Part shown: in pieces, positions 24,681 through 33,554 of the stretch | Numbering within the stretch: the stretch's first letter is position 1 | Layout: every line of letters starts with the position of its first letter | Assembly (NCBI GenBank): GCA_023666425.1 | Contig: JAMPCA010000002.1 | Coordinates: 1-64,000 of the forward strand | Direction: 5' to 3' | Origin: Muribaculaceae bacterium | GTDB taxonomy: Bacteria > Bacillota > Clostridia > Lachnospirales > Lachnospiraceae | Length of the DNA: 64,000 bases | Program-made: the position numbers and the translations under genes | Notes under the pieces: generated by a model | The model's input: the letters and a program-made list of their open reading frames with translations, nothing else | Database searches by the model: none | Told to the model about the DNA's origin: nothing

Positions 24681-26279
24681 CTAATACGCCGGATGGTATT
24701 GTTCTATAATGGAGGCCGCCACCCGGAGACCGTCGATCGCCGCAGACATGATTCCTCCCGCATATCCGGCTCCCTCCCCGCAGGGATAAATGCCATGTAT
24801 CCCGCTCTCACACCTTTCATCCCGCAAAATACGCACGGGGGAGGATGTTCTGGTCTCCATCCCTGACAGAATTGCGTCTTTCCTGTCAAAATCTGCAATT
24901 ATTCTTGCAAAATGTGACATTCCGTCCATAAACGCGCGCTCCATCTCCTCTGTCATCAGTCCCCGCAGATTTGCAAAACAGACCGCGCCCCTGGCTGCGG
25001 AGGAAAAATCCCCATATCCGGAGCTCTTTACATTCTGGATATAATCCCCGTACAGCTGCTGTGGAATCCGTCCCTGCCCCAGGCGGTAGCTCTCATGCTC
25101 CAGTCTGCGCTGATACTCCATCCCCGCAAGCGCTCCGGCTCCGAAATCCTTTGGCGACACGGACACAATGATCGCGGAATTGGCGTTTGCGCCGTTCCTG
25201 CCGGAATAGCTCATGCCATTCACTGCCGTGCCGTCTTTCTCAGAGGAGGCATTGACCACATAACCTCCGGGACACATACAAAAGGAATAGACGCCCCGCC
25301 CGCCCGGAAAATTGGATGTCACCTTGTAGGGGGCGGCAGGCAGCGGGCTTTCCCGGTAATCCCCGTACATGGCATAGTCAATCATTTTCTGGGGATGCTC
25401 CACGCGGAATCCTACTGCAAAGCTCTTAGCTTCCATCGGAATTCCCATGCGCTCCAGCATCTGAAAGGTATCCCGCGCGCTGTGCCCGGGCGCGAGCACA
25501 ACTGCCTCTGTCTCCAGCGTCAGCGTCCCGCCGGCCGTCTCACAGCTTACGCCGCGGCAGGAGCCATTCTCCACCAGAAGCTCCTGCAGCTTTGTCCCAA
25601 AATAAAATGTTGTCCCTTTAGCTTCCAGATAGTCCCGCATATTCTGGATCACCGTCTCAAGCACATCGGTGCCGATGTGGGGCTTACTCTCATAGAGAAT
25701 GCACTCCGGTGCGCCAAAGCGCACAAAGTGCTCCAGCACACAGGCATTTCTTCCCAGAGGATCGGAAACCGTCGTGTTTAGCTTGCCGTCGGAAAAGGTA
25801 CCGGCGCCGCCCTCTCCGAACTGCACATTGGAATCCGGCCGTAAAACTCCGGTGCGCCAGAATGCCTCCACATCCTGCTTTCGCTCACTGACCCTGCGCC
25901 CCCGTTCCACAACGACTGGCGCAAAACCGGACTCCGCGAGCTGGCAGGCGGCAAAAAGACCGGCAGGCCCTGCCCCTGCCACCACCGGAGGATTATGTAA
26001 AGGCGTCTCCCCCACTGCCGGGGAAACGTAGCGCGCCTCCTTTGCAATCGTCACAGAGGGATTGTGGAGTCTTTGTACAAGTTTCTCCTCCCCGGGGAGC
26101 TTTACCAACACCGCATATACGTCGTAAAGCACCGGTTTTTTCCTTGCATCCAGGGATTTCTTTACAATGCGGAAGGTGAAAGCGGCGTCCGGCTTTAGCC
26201 TCAGTATTTTTTGAATCTGTTCTTCAAGTCTTTCCCTTCCGCTCCCCGCCGGAACCCGGATCTGGTTGATTCTCACCAT
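24681..26279 (-). CDS. FAD-dependent oxidoreductase (COG2509-type)
   Basis: This 532-residue flavoprotein matches the uncharacterised FAD-dependent dehydrogenase group. After about 95 residues of N-terminal ferredoxin-like or accessory domain comes the dinucleotide-binding GAGPAGLFAACQLAESGF, then VVERGRRVSERKQDVE and FGEGGAGTFSDGKLNT, and a C-terminal GIYPCGEGAGYAGGIMSAA that closes over FAD. The substrate is unknown. It sits 10 bp after a second FAD enzyme and 16 bp before mutS, so both flavoproteins probably share the mut operon transcript. Confidence 0.88.
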   Translation of the reverse strand: MVRINQIRVPAGSGRERLEEQIQKILRLKPDAAFTFRIVKKSLDARKKPVLYDVYAVLVKLPGEEKLVQRLHNPSVTIAKEARYVSPAVGETPLHNPPVVAGAGPAGLFAACQLAESGFAPVVVERGRRVSERKQDVEAFWRTGVLRPDSNVQFGEGGAGTFSDGKLNTTVSDPLGRNACVLEHFVRFGAPECILYESKPHIGTDVLETVIQNMRDYLEAKGTTFYFGTKLQELLVENGSCRGVSCETAGGTLTLETEAVVLAPGHSARDTFQMLERMGIPMEAKSFAVGFRVEHPQKMIDYAMYGDYRESPLPAAPYKVTSNFPGGRGVYSFCMCPGGYVVNASSEKDGTAVNGMSYSGRNGANANSAIIVSVSPKDFGAGALAGMEYQRRLEHESYRLGQGRIPQQLYGDYIQNVKSSGYGDFSSAARGAVCFANLRGLMTEEMERAFMDGMSHFARIIADFDRKDAILSGMETRTSSPVRILRDERCESGIHGIYPCGEGAGYAGGIMSAAIDGLRVAASIIEQYHPAY

Positions 26280-26289
26280 ATGTAAGTCC

Positions 26290-27513
26290 TCATTTCATGC
26301 TGCTCCCGGCAACATAGCCCGTAGCCCATGCCCAGTGCAGATTATAGCCGCCGCAGATTCCGTCCACATCTAACAGCTCCCCTGCAAAGTAAAGTCCCGG
26401 AAAAAGCCGTGATTCCAGCGTCCGGGGATTGACCTCCCTGGCGTAAACGCCGCCCGTACACACCTGCGCGTACTCCATTTCCCGCGGTCTGAGAAGCGTC
26501 ACGGGAAATGCCTTGCAGACAGCTGCAAGACGGTGCAGCGCATCCCCTGAAAGGCTCTTTGCCCTCTGTCTTTCCGACAGTCCGGAAGCTATCGCACATG
26601 CCGGAATTAGTTTGCTGTGCAGAAGACCGCACAGCATTTGGGATATATCTGCCTCCTCCTGCCGCCTCCTGCGGCGGGACAGCTCTGCTTCCACAGCAGA
26701 CGCTTCCAGCTCCGGAAGAAAATCTATGTAAATCTGCACCGTTCTTTTTTCGTACAGCCCCCTCACAGCCACAGAGGAGAGCTGAAACATGGGAATCCCG
26801 GAGAGCCCGTAACCGGTGAGCTGCAATTCTCCCCTCTCACTGCCCACGCGCCGTCCGTCTATGAAAAGTGTAAGCTCTGCGTCACAGCGCACGCCGGATG
26901 CCCTGCGAAAGTCCATGCCTTCACAATAAAAGCCGCACAGCGCTGGAAGAACCGGTGCAAAGCGATGCCCCATTTTCTTAATAAGGGGGATGGCAGAGCC
27001 GTCACTTCCAAGCTTTGGAGACGCTAAAAGTCCCGTGGCAAACAGCAGATTTTTTCCCCGGTAGGTTCTCTGCTCCGTCCTGCAGATAAAGCCATTGGGA
27101 GCGGATTCTACAGAGGTCACGCAGGCCTCCGTCACAAGGGTAACGCCAAGTCTGTCAATCTCTGCCGCCAGCGCATCCGCCACCGAAGCCGCCTGCCCGG
27201 AATTCGGATAGTAATAGCCCCGTTTCTTTTTCGGGAGCACTCCGATCCCGTGAAAAAACACAAGACAGTCCTCAAGGGAAAACTGTTCCAGCACCGCGGC
27301 AATCAATGCACTGTCCCCGTGATAACATGCCTCAGACAACTGTTCGTTTGTAAAGTTGCACTTGCCGTTCCCGGTCGCCAGAAGCTTTTTTCCGGGGCGC
27401 TTTTCCTGCTCCAGCACAAGAACAGACAATCCGCGCCTTGCCGCCGTGATGGCCGCCGTCATACCGGAGGCCCCGGCTCCGATCACAATTGCCGAATACA
27501 CTGTATTTCCCAT
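26290..27513 (-). CDS. HI0933/YhiN-family NAD(P)/FAD-dependent oxidoreductase
   Basis: The protein (407 residues from MGNTVYSAIVIG) has the GAGASGMTAAITAARRG dinucleotide motif and KKLLATGNGKCNFTNEQ, the hallmark of the HI0933/YhiN flavoprotein family; GLYFAGELLDVDGICGGYNL is the C-terminal FAD-closing segment. The function of this family is not settled. An in-frame TTG 30 bp upstream and an ATG between them are alternative starts; I favour the later ATG because GGGGA lies just before it. It precedes the COG2509-type gene by 10 bp. Confidence 0.86.
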   Translation of the reverse strand: MGNTVYSAIVIGAGASGMTAAITAARRGLSVLVLEQEKRPGKKLLATGNGKCNFTNEQLSEACYHGDSALIAAVLEQFSLEDCLVFFHGIGVLPKKKRGYYYPNSGQAASVADALAAEIDRLGVTLVTEACVTSVESAPNGFICRTEQRTYRGKNLLFATGLLASPKLGSDGSAIPLIKKMGHRFAPVLPALCGFYCEGMDFRRASGVRCDAELTLFIDGRRVGSERGELQLTGYGLSGIPMFQLSSVAVRGLYEKRTVQIYIDFLPELEASAVEAELSRRRRRQEEADISQMLCGLLHSKLIPACAIASGLSERQRAKSLSGDALHRLAAVCKAFPVTLLRPREMEYAQVCTGGVYAREVNPRTLESRLFPGLYFAGELLDVDGICGGYNLHWAWATGYVAGSSMK

Positions 27514-27614
27514 GTTTTTCCCCATCAAATCAGCTTTAATCAATAACGCATTTTACCATATCAGAGGGAATTATTCAAGAATTGTTCCCGTAAAAAGTCC
27601 GCATTATGAAAGAA

Positions 27615-27995
27615 TCAGCTGCTGTAGCTCTCCAGAAAATCAAAGAGCTCCGCCTCGCTGGCAAAGCCAAGTCCTTCCGGCAGCTGTTCTTTTAGCTGCC
27701 CAGGCAGGCTTTCTGCCCGGATTCCCGTCTCCATATAGATTTGCTCACTGTCCGGCAGATATACCACGACCCAGCCCTCACGCTCTCTCAGCACATAGGC
27801 ATACACCGGCTCCCTCGCGCTCACAGTGTCTGCGCTTACCACGACAAGCTCCTCGGCTGACTGCGTCTCCTCTGTCTCAGGGACAGCCGGTTTTTGTGCC
27901 TGCTCCTGCGCAGGCTTTTTTGTACTTGTAAATAACACCGCCGATACTGCGATTACAATAAAAAAAAGAATGCAGATACTTATTTTCCGTTTCAT
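27615..27995 (-). CDS. small secreted/anchored protein with BofC C-terminal-like domain
   Basis: Residues 4-22 (of 126) form a hydrophobic signal or anchor helix after a basic KRK start. A Glu/Gln-rich linker follows, then a domain from about 55 with YAYVLREREGWVVVYLP and ending ELFDFLESYSS, which resembles the C-terminal domain of BofC, a regulator of forespore-mother cell sigma-K signalling. Homology is my inference from the VYxLRE...VVVY pattern. I start it at ATG with GGGGTGAG upstream; a GTG three codons earlier is possible. It follows the SpoVB-like gene by 61 bp. Confidence 0.6.
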   Translation of the reverse strand: MKRKISICILFFIVIAVSAVLFTSTKKPAQEQAQKPAVPETEETQSAEELVVVSADTVSAREPVYAYVLREREGWVVVYLPDSEQIYMETGIRAESLPGQLKEQLPEGLGFASEAELFDFLESYSS

Positions 27996-28056
27996 TTTAC
28001 TCACCCCAAATAAGTATCTGCATATTTTAGTGTTTTATACAAAAAAGATGTCCTTT

Positions 28057-29724
28057 TTACTTTAATAAATGCATTTTTTTCGCAATCTTAATGATCAGCT
28101 GTCCTTTCGGGAAGCCCGAAAGATCCTCCTCGTCCATTCCCCTAAGCAAAAGCAGCGTCACAAAGTAGACCAAAACCGCTGCGACGATCGCCGCCAGCGC
28201 TGACACCGTATTGCTTTTGCAGAGCGCGTAAAACCCCTTGTAGACCAGCCATGTAACCACCCCCATGATCAGGGAGCATAAAGCGGGGATAAAAAAGGTC
28301 TTTTTAATCTCCTGCTTATAGCCGCTGTACTTTCGGATGGCTCTCGCATTCAGCACGCACATCAGAAGCGCAAAAAACATATTTGCCAGCACCACCGCAT
28401 AGATATTCATGCGGAAAAACATCATTAGCACTACCAGCAGAATGATATGCGCCACCAGCGCGACCACTGCGTTGACCACCGGAACCTTAAGCTGGTCGAT
28501 GCCCTGCAGAAGCCCGTTTGAAAGGGTGGACAGCGAATAGAACACGACAGCCAGAGAACCGCAGAGCATGATAGAGGCCGCCATGTCCGCCGTACCCGCC
28601 GTACTTGGAAAAAGAAGCAGAAAAATGGGTTTCGCCAGCACTGTAAGCCCCACCGTGCAGGGAAAAGCAATCACCATAACAAAGCGCGTCGCCGCATGGA
28701 TCTGGCTTCTCACCCGCTCCATATCCGACTCCACAAAGCTCGCCGTCAGCGTCGGTACGCTGGACGCCGCCATGGCGGAGGCAATGGCGATTGGTATATT
28801 GATGAGAAGCTTATATTTCCCGGAAAAAACACCCCACCAGACGTCAATTTCGTGCTCTGTGTGCCCCTGCAGAAGCGCTACATTCTTAAAGATTCCCTGA
28901 TCTATGATTCCACTGATATTGTAAATTGTCGTAGACAACAGCACCGGTATGATCGTGATAATTAAAATCTTAAAGGTATAGAAAAAAGGATCAACATCCG
29001 CTTTCCTCTCCCTCTTCATTCTGCGCCGTAACACCTTTAAGTACACAACAAAGACAAAAATTACAAATAACAAGCCTGCAAGCGCGCCGCTTGCCGTGCC
29101 CAATGTTCCTCCCGCCGCACCGTAGGCCGCCGCATAATGCTCACTGTCACCTAAGACTGCGCCCACGCGCTTTCCCATGCCAAAAAGCACATAGGCCGCC
29201 CACACACTGACGATTGCATTGGCGATCTGCTCAATAATCTGTGAGACGGCGCTGGGCATCATTGTGCCAAGTCCCTGAAAAAAACCACGGAACACGCCGA
29301 GCACCGCCACCACAAACAATACCGGCGCCAGTACCTTAAGCGCATACACACTCTTCGGCGTCTTTAGGAGCGTCGCCGTAAAAAATTCTGCGCCGAAAAA
29401 GACAATGAGAGCCGCAATCAGGCCGGAAATCACGGCAAAAAGCATCGCCCCCTTAAACACCTGACAGGCAGAACGGAACCGCCCCTTCGCCACCTGTGCG
29501 GAGACTGTCTTGGAAACCGCCTGCGGCAGGCTGCAGGAGGAAATGATCAATATAATGTTGTAGATGTCGAAGGCACAGCCGTAATAGTTGTTTCCCACAT
29601 CTCCGATGATGGCCGTCATCGGTATCCGGTAAATGAGCCCGATGATACGGCTGATGATCGATGCGATTGCCAGAATCGAGCCCTGCACTAAAAAGTTTGT
29701 ACCGCTCTGCTTGGATTTACCCAT
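28057..29724 (-). CDS. SpoVB-like MATE/MurJ-type polysaccharide flippase
   Basis: The 555-residue protein has about 14 hydrophobic helices, matching the polysaccharide-transport/MOP superfamily that includes SpoVB and MurJ. Early helices carry GSILAIASIISRIIGLIYRI and VGNNYYGCAFDIYNI, typical of SpoVB-type proteins, which are thought to flip lipid-linked cell-wall precursors for the spore cortex. The start has AAGAGG upstream; it follows the DUF3048 gene by 11 bp. Family members are numerous, so which lipid-linked precursor it handles is uncertain. Confidence 0.88.
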   Translation of the reverse strand: MGKSKQSGTNFLVQGSILAIASIISRIIGLIYRIPMTAIIGDVGNNYYGCAFDIYNIILIISSCSLPQAVSKTVSAQVAKGRFRSACQVFKGAMLFAVISGLIAALIVFFGAEFFTATLLKTPKSVYALKVLAPVLFVVAVLGVFRGFFQGLGTMMPSAVSQIIEQIANAIVSVWAAYVLFGMGKRVGAVLGDSEHYAAAYGAAGGTLGTASGALAGLLFVIFVFVVYLKVLRRRMKRERKADVDPFFYTFKILIITIIPVLLSTTIYNISGIIDQGIFKNVALLQGHTEHEIDVWWGVFSGKYKLLINIPIAIASAMAASSVPTLTASFVESDMERVRSQIHAATRFVMVIAFPCTVGLTVLAKPIFLLLFPSTAGTADMAASIMLCGSLAVVFYSLSTLSNGLLQGIDQLKVPVVNAVVALVAHIILLVVLMMFFRMNIYAVVLANMFFALLMCVLNARAIRKYSGYKQEIKKTFFIPALCSLIMGVVTWLVYKGFYALCKSNTVSALAAIVAAVLVYFVTLLLLRGMDEEDLSGFPKGQLIIKIAKKMHLLK

Positions 29725-29735
29725 ATAAAAACCTC

Positions 29736-30860
29736 TTACTGAAATTCTTCCTTTGAACCATAGATGACATTCTTGTCCGCCCTTGCATTCTCAACAATCT
29801 CCACCCACGTCGTACCGGGATTGAGCACAATTTCATTCCCCGCGGTATCATAATACCTCGTTTTCGCATTCGCCGACTCGCGGCTCCATGTGATGTCAAT
29901 GGCTTTTCCCTGCGTAATAAATTTGCCCGCGCCGCCCGACTGGTAATCAATGTCCAGCGTGCCGTTGCTGGCGTCTTTTAAAGAGCTGTAACAGTTCTGA
30001 ATGATAATGTTCGTCACAGCAAGCTGCTCCCCCGTCAGAGCGTCCACCTGCGGTGCGCCAAACTCATAGCGGTAATATTTTCCATCCTCACTATTGTACT
30101 CGAACCACGGCTTAGGGTCAACATAGTACATGGAGACTACCGCCGCATCCTCCCCGGACTCTAAAGTATTGGGAGCATCCTCCGGGGCAAACTGGTAGTG
30201 AAAGTTTGTATTTTCATCAAGTCTGGTAGAAAAGCCATAGCCCTCGATGGCTTCCGCCAGCATCTCGCTTGTCGTATAGAGATTGTGGGGCGCCTTGCGG
30301 CTGTTGTCACGGTAATAGTAGGCGCCGCCCTTTCCCGTGATTCCGTCCACATTGTCAATAAAAGAGCTGTTTAGCACATCGAGCGCATACTTGCTCTCCC
30401 CCGCATGAAAATAAATGGCGTCAAATTCTTTGGCAAAATAGACATAGTAGAGGCGGCAGCTTCTCACATTTCCCACCTTCTCCATGCCGGAATAATCCTG
30501 ATAGACAGCCATCAGCCGCGTGATGCCGCCCTCCACCGGACACTCATAGATCACATCTGCATTCCCAAGCCCATACTGGGGCAGGGTCACCTTTGTATTT
30601 TCCGTCATTACCGCGACCGGCCGCTGGTATACCAGTGCTTCGTCAATCCACTCTCCGGTAAAGAGACTTCTCGCCTGCCCCTCATGGCTTACCACCTCTT
30701 GTGTCTCCTCCACGGGGAGTTCTTCCTGCGTCTGAGTCTCCTGCTGTGGCTGCACAATGGAAGGCTCCTGCACCGGCTCCTTTTTCTCTTTCCCGCAGCC
30801 GGCCAGAAGTCCCAGCACGCAGACAGCTACCATCACATACTTCCATACTTTTTTTCTCAT
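29736..30860 (-). CDS. DUF3048 lipoprotein (YerB-like)
   Basis: The 374-residue precursor has a lipoprotein signal ending LLAGC (Cys22) and a Gln/Glu-rich linker (about 23-60), then the DUF3048 domain with RPVAVMTENTKVTLPQYGLG and a C-terminal domain containing the TRYYDTAGNEIVLNPGTTWV segment. DUF3048 proteins such as Bacillus YerB are secreted lipoproteins of unknown function. It is the gene directly downstream of ybeY (9 bp) and upstream of the flippase, with GAGGTAAG at the start. Confidence 0.88.
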   Translation of the reverse strand: MRKKVWKYVMVAVCVLGLLAGCGKEKKEPVQEPSIVQPQQETQTQEELPVEETQEVVSHEGQARSLFTGEWIDEALVYQRPVAVMTENTKVTLPQYGLGNADVIYECPVEGGITRLMAVYQDYSGMEKVGNVRSCRLYYVYFAKEFDAIYFHAGESKYALDVLNSSFIDNVDGITGKGGAYYYRDNSRKAPHNLYTTSEMLAEAIEGYGFSTRLDENTNFHYQFAPEDAPNTLESGEDAAVVSMYYVDPKPWFEYNSEDGKYYRYEFGAPQVDALTGEQLAVTNIIIQNCYSSLKDASNGTLDIDYQSGGAGKFITQGKAIDITWSRESANAKTRYYDTAGNEIVLNPGTTWVEIVENARADKNVIYGSKEEFQ

Positions 30861-30869
30861 TGTCTTACC

Positions 30870-31382
30870 TCAATTCTTTTTGGATTCTCTCGTAATATTC
30901 ATAGCAGACAGCAGCCTGCGCTGCTTCTCTTCCATCACAGCGGCCTCCGCCTCTGTCATATGGTCATAGCCGAAGAGATGCAGCATACTATGTACAATTA
31001 AAAAGGCAAATTCCCGCCGTTCGCTGTGGTTGTATGAAAGAGCCTGCTCCTTCACCTTTTCCACCGAGATTACAATATCTCCCAGCAGAGCCTCCCCGGT
31101 ATCCGGGTTAAAATCTCCCTCCTCCTTCCTCTTAAGAAAAGAAAAATCCCCGGGCGCATCGTAGGCGAGCATGGGAAAGGACAGCACGTCCGTCGGACGG
31201 TCAAGCTGTCTGAACTCCCGGTTGATCCTCTGAATCCCTGCATTGTCCGTGAGTGTCAGATTCACCTCCGCCCCGCAGGGAAAGCCCTCATGGCTGATGC
31301 AAAAGCACACTACCTCCCGGGCAAGTTCCTCATAGGGAAAATCAAAACAGGGCTCACACTCCGTTTCCAGATAAAAGCTCAT
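30870..31382 (-). CDS. ybeY: endoribonuclease YbeY
   Basis: YbeY is a zinc-dependent single-strand endoribonuclease involved in 16S rRNA maturation and ribosome quality control. The 170-residue protein has the zinc motif HSMLHLFGYDH near residues 127-137 and RPTDVLSFPMLAY before it. It overlaps the PgpH-like gene upstream by 4 bp, with AGGAG in place. The order phoH-(pgpH)-ybeY matches Bacillus and Clostridium. Confidence 0.95.
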   Translation of the reverse strand: MSFYLETECEPCFDFPYEELAREVVCFCISHEGFPCGAEVNLTLTDNAGIQRINREFRQLDRPTDVLSFPMLAYDAPGDFSFLKRKEEGDFNPDTGEALLGDIVISVEKVKEQALSYNHSERREFAFLIVHSMLHLFGYDHMTEAEAAVMEEKQRRLLSAMNITRESKKN

Positions 31383-32563
31383 TGCAGCATCTCCTCCTTT
31401 GCCAGAAACTCCCTCGCCTTCAAAAACTGGTTCATGCTCATGCCGGACTGGTCATAGAGCCCTGATGCGGAAAATTCATTCAGTGTCTGGTAGATCAGGA
31501 TATCCCGGTTCCACTGGCTGTCCCCCATAGTCTTGTCCATCACCTCCAGCTTGATGGCCAGTGCATCCACCATATGCACCAGTGCGGACTCCGGCGAGGA
31601 GGGTTTTTGCGCCTCCCCATAGTATTCGCACAGTATCTGCGTGAGCTTGTCCGGAAAACAGAGCTGCTCCGCCTTTTTTCGCATATTCCTGCCGTAGGGT
31701 TCCCCAAGCCAGCGTCCCAGGCGGTAATAGAAACCGGCGGCAAGACAGAGATTGGGATTGCAGCCGACCACCTGCCCACAGCGGTAAGCTATGTCCGAGA
31801 CTCTCTTTGCATGCCGGTATTCCTGCATGGAATAATCCTTTAATGCCACCACCTCCGAGTAGTCCTCGGTCACAATGTCCAGATACTGGTTGTCCATCTC
31901 CTTTGCGCTTTCCCGCCAGATTTTTCCGAAAACCACATACGCGCCAAGCGCTGTAATGATCCCGTTGCCTGCGCCGTACAAAAAGCAGCCCACCGTAATC
32001 TCCTTGTAAGACCAGTAGTAGAAAATTCCGGGAAGCATCAGGTTTAAAAAGAACATATTGAGGGCTATCGGCAGACGATAGGCGCGCTCCTTAAGCGCCT
32101 CGGAGAGCACGGCTCCCAGCAGGGTAAGAAGCACCAGTGCAAGCAGCGAGTGAAAGTTGCCTCCCGAGATCAGCGCAAGTAAAATATCAAAAAACAGGCC
32201 GGTGGACAATGCCATCGTCATGTTTGACACCGCACACATGAGCAGCGGTATCAGAATGACAGGCTTGCAGAACTCCGGAAGATAACTCATTCCAAAAGCC
32301 AGAACGGCGCAGGCGGTGTACATGCCCGCAATCCGCATAAAATTGCTGCGCGTATTATTTGCAAGAACGCCCTGTCTCCTCTCATACTCCAGCTCAAAGA
32401 CATAGATGAACAGAAAAATCACATCTAAAAAAAACAGACAGAGCCATTCATCTGTATAAAAATGACTGCCCGCGCTTAAAAGTGCCGTCACGCCAAAGGT
32501 GACCAGCACCATCACGGCGACGGCCAGCGTCCGGTACAGATTCAGCCTTTCCTTATGCTTCAT
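31379..32563 (-). CDS. degenerate PgpH-like multi-TM HD-related protein
   Basis: It occupies the position of the cyclic-di-AMP phosphodiesterase PgpH (YqfF) between phoH and ybeY, but is only 394 residues against about 700. The large extracytoplasmic 7TM-HDED domain is absent. Residues about 12-230 form seven or eight membrane helices, followed by an HD-like helical domain. There, YRHAKRVSDIAYRCGQVVG keeps the first His, but the HD pair expected in HDIGK reads YRLGR. I infer a catalytically inactive relative, possibly a nucleotide sensor. It overlaps both neighbours by 4 bp. Confidence 0.7.
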   Translation of the reverse strand: MKHKERLNLYRTLAVAVMVLVTFGVTALLSAGSHFYTDEWLCLFFLDVIFLFIYVFELEYERRQGVLANNTRSNFMRIAGMYTACAVLAFGMSYLPEFCKPVILIPLLMCAVSNMTMALSTGLFFDILLALISGGNFHSLLALVLLTLLGAVLSEALKERAYRLPIALNMFFLNLMLPGIFYYWSYKEITVGCFLYGAGNGIITALGAYVVFGKIWRESAKEMDNQYLDIVTEDYSEVVALKDYSMQEYRHAKRVSDIAYRCGQVVGCNPNLCLAAGFYYRLGRWLGEPYGRNMRKKAEQLCFPDKLTQILCEYYGEAQKPSSPESALVHMVDALAIKLEVMDKTMGDSQWNRDILIYQTLNEFSASGLYDQSGMSMNQFLKAREFLAKEEMLQ

Positions 32564-33546
32564 CGCCGCTCCCGTCCGGCGTTCTTTTTCGCCTTTTTCT
32601 CATAATCCTCATAGGCCTCGACAATGCGCTGAACCAGCGGATGTCTCACCACGTCCCTGCTGGTCAGTTCACAGATGCCGATATCCTCTATGTTCTTTAG
32701 CACCCGCAGAGCCACGTCTAGGCCGGACTTCGTTCCCGGCGCAAGATCCTTCTGGGTCGCATCTCCCGTGATCACGGCCTTTGAGCCAAAACCAATCCGG
32801 GTCAGAAACATCTTCATCTGCGCCGGTGTGGTATTCTGCGCCTCATCTAAGATGATAAAAGCATTGTCCAGCGTGCGCCCCCGCATGTACGCCAAAGGCG
32901 CAACCTCAATCAGCCCCTTTTCCATATTCCTCTGGAAACTCTCCGCACCCATAATCTGATACAGCGCGTCGTAAAGCGGCCGCAGATAGGGATCAACCTT
33001 GCTCTGCAGATCTCCGGGCAGAAATCCCAGCTTCTCCCCCGCTTCTATCGCAGGGCGGGTCAGAATGATCCGGCTCACCTCCTCATTCTTAAAGGCCGTG
33101 ATCGCCATGGCCATGGCGAGATAGGTCTTGCCCGTGCCCGCCGGACCCATTCCGAACACCACCATCCTCTGCCGGATATTGTCCACATAGGTCTTCTGCC
33201 CGATGGTCTTGGGCTTCACGGGCTTGCCCTGAATCGTATGGCAGATGACGTCCTTGTCGATCTCCACCAGCGCATCCCCCTGATGCTCTGCAAGCAGCGC
33301 CAGCGCATAATTGACATTCTGCTCATTGATGACATTGCCTCTTTTGGACAATTCCGCGAGCTGGGAAAACACCTCTGCCGCACCGGCGGCCGTCGAATCG
33401 CCGCCAATGATTTTTATGGAATCATCCCGAACCACGACGGTCACGCCAAGCGTGCGCTCCACCCGTTTGATATTGGAATCGAACTGCCCGAACACATTTG
33501 CCATGTGCTCCGTAGGTATGTTCAATGTAACTTCTTTCAAACTCAT
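32560..33546 (-). CDS. phoH: PhoH-family ATPase
   Basis: The 328-residue protein has the PhoH P-loop (GPAGTGKTYLAMAMAI, around residue 135), AFIILDEAQNTTPAQMKMFL as Walker B, and TGDATQKDLA. An N-terminal KH-like/RNA-binding region (residues 1-110) is present, suggesting an RNA-linked ATPase or helicase role together with YbeY; the exact function is unsettled. It follows yqfD by 8 bp with AGGAG upstream. Confidence 0.94.
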   Translation of the reverse strand: MSLKEVTLNIPTEHMANVFGQFDSNIKRVERTLGVTVVVRDDSIKIIGGDSTAAGAAEVFSQLAELSKRGNVINEQNVNYALALLAEHQGDALVEIDKDVICHTIQGKPVKPKTIGQKTYVDNIRQRMVVFGMGPAGTGKTYLAMAMAITAFKNEEVSRIILTRPAIEAGEKLGFLPGDLQSKVDPYLRPLYDALYQIMGAESFQRNMEKGLIEVAPLAYMRGRTLDNAFIILDEAQNTTPAQMKMFLTRIGFGSKAVITGDATQKDLAPGTKSGLDVALRVLKNIEDIGICELTSRDVVRHPLVQRIVEAYEDYEKKAKKNAGRERR

Positions 33547-33554
33547 ACTATCCT

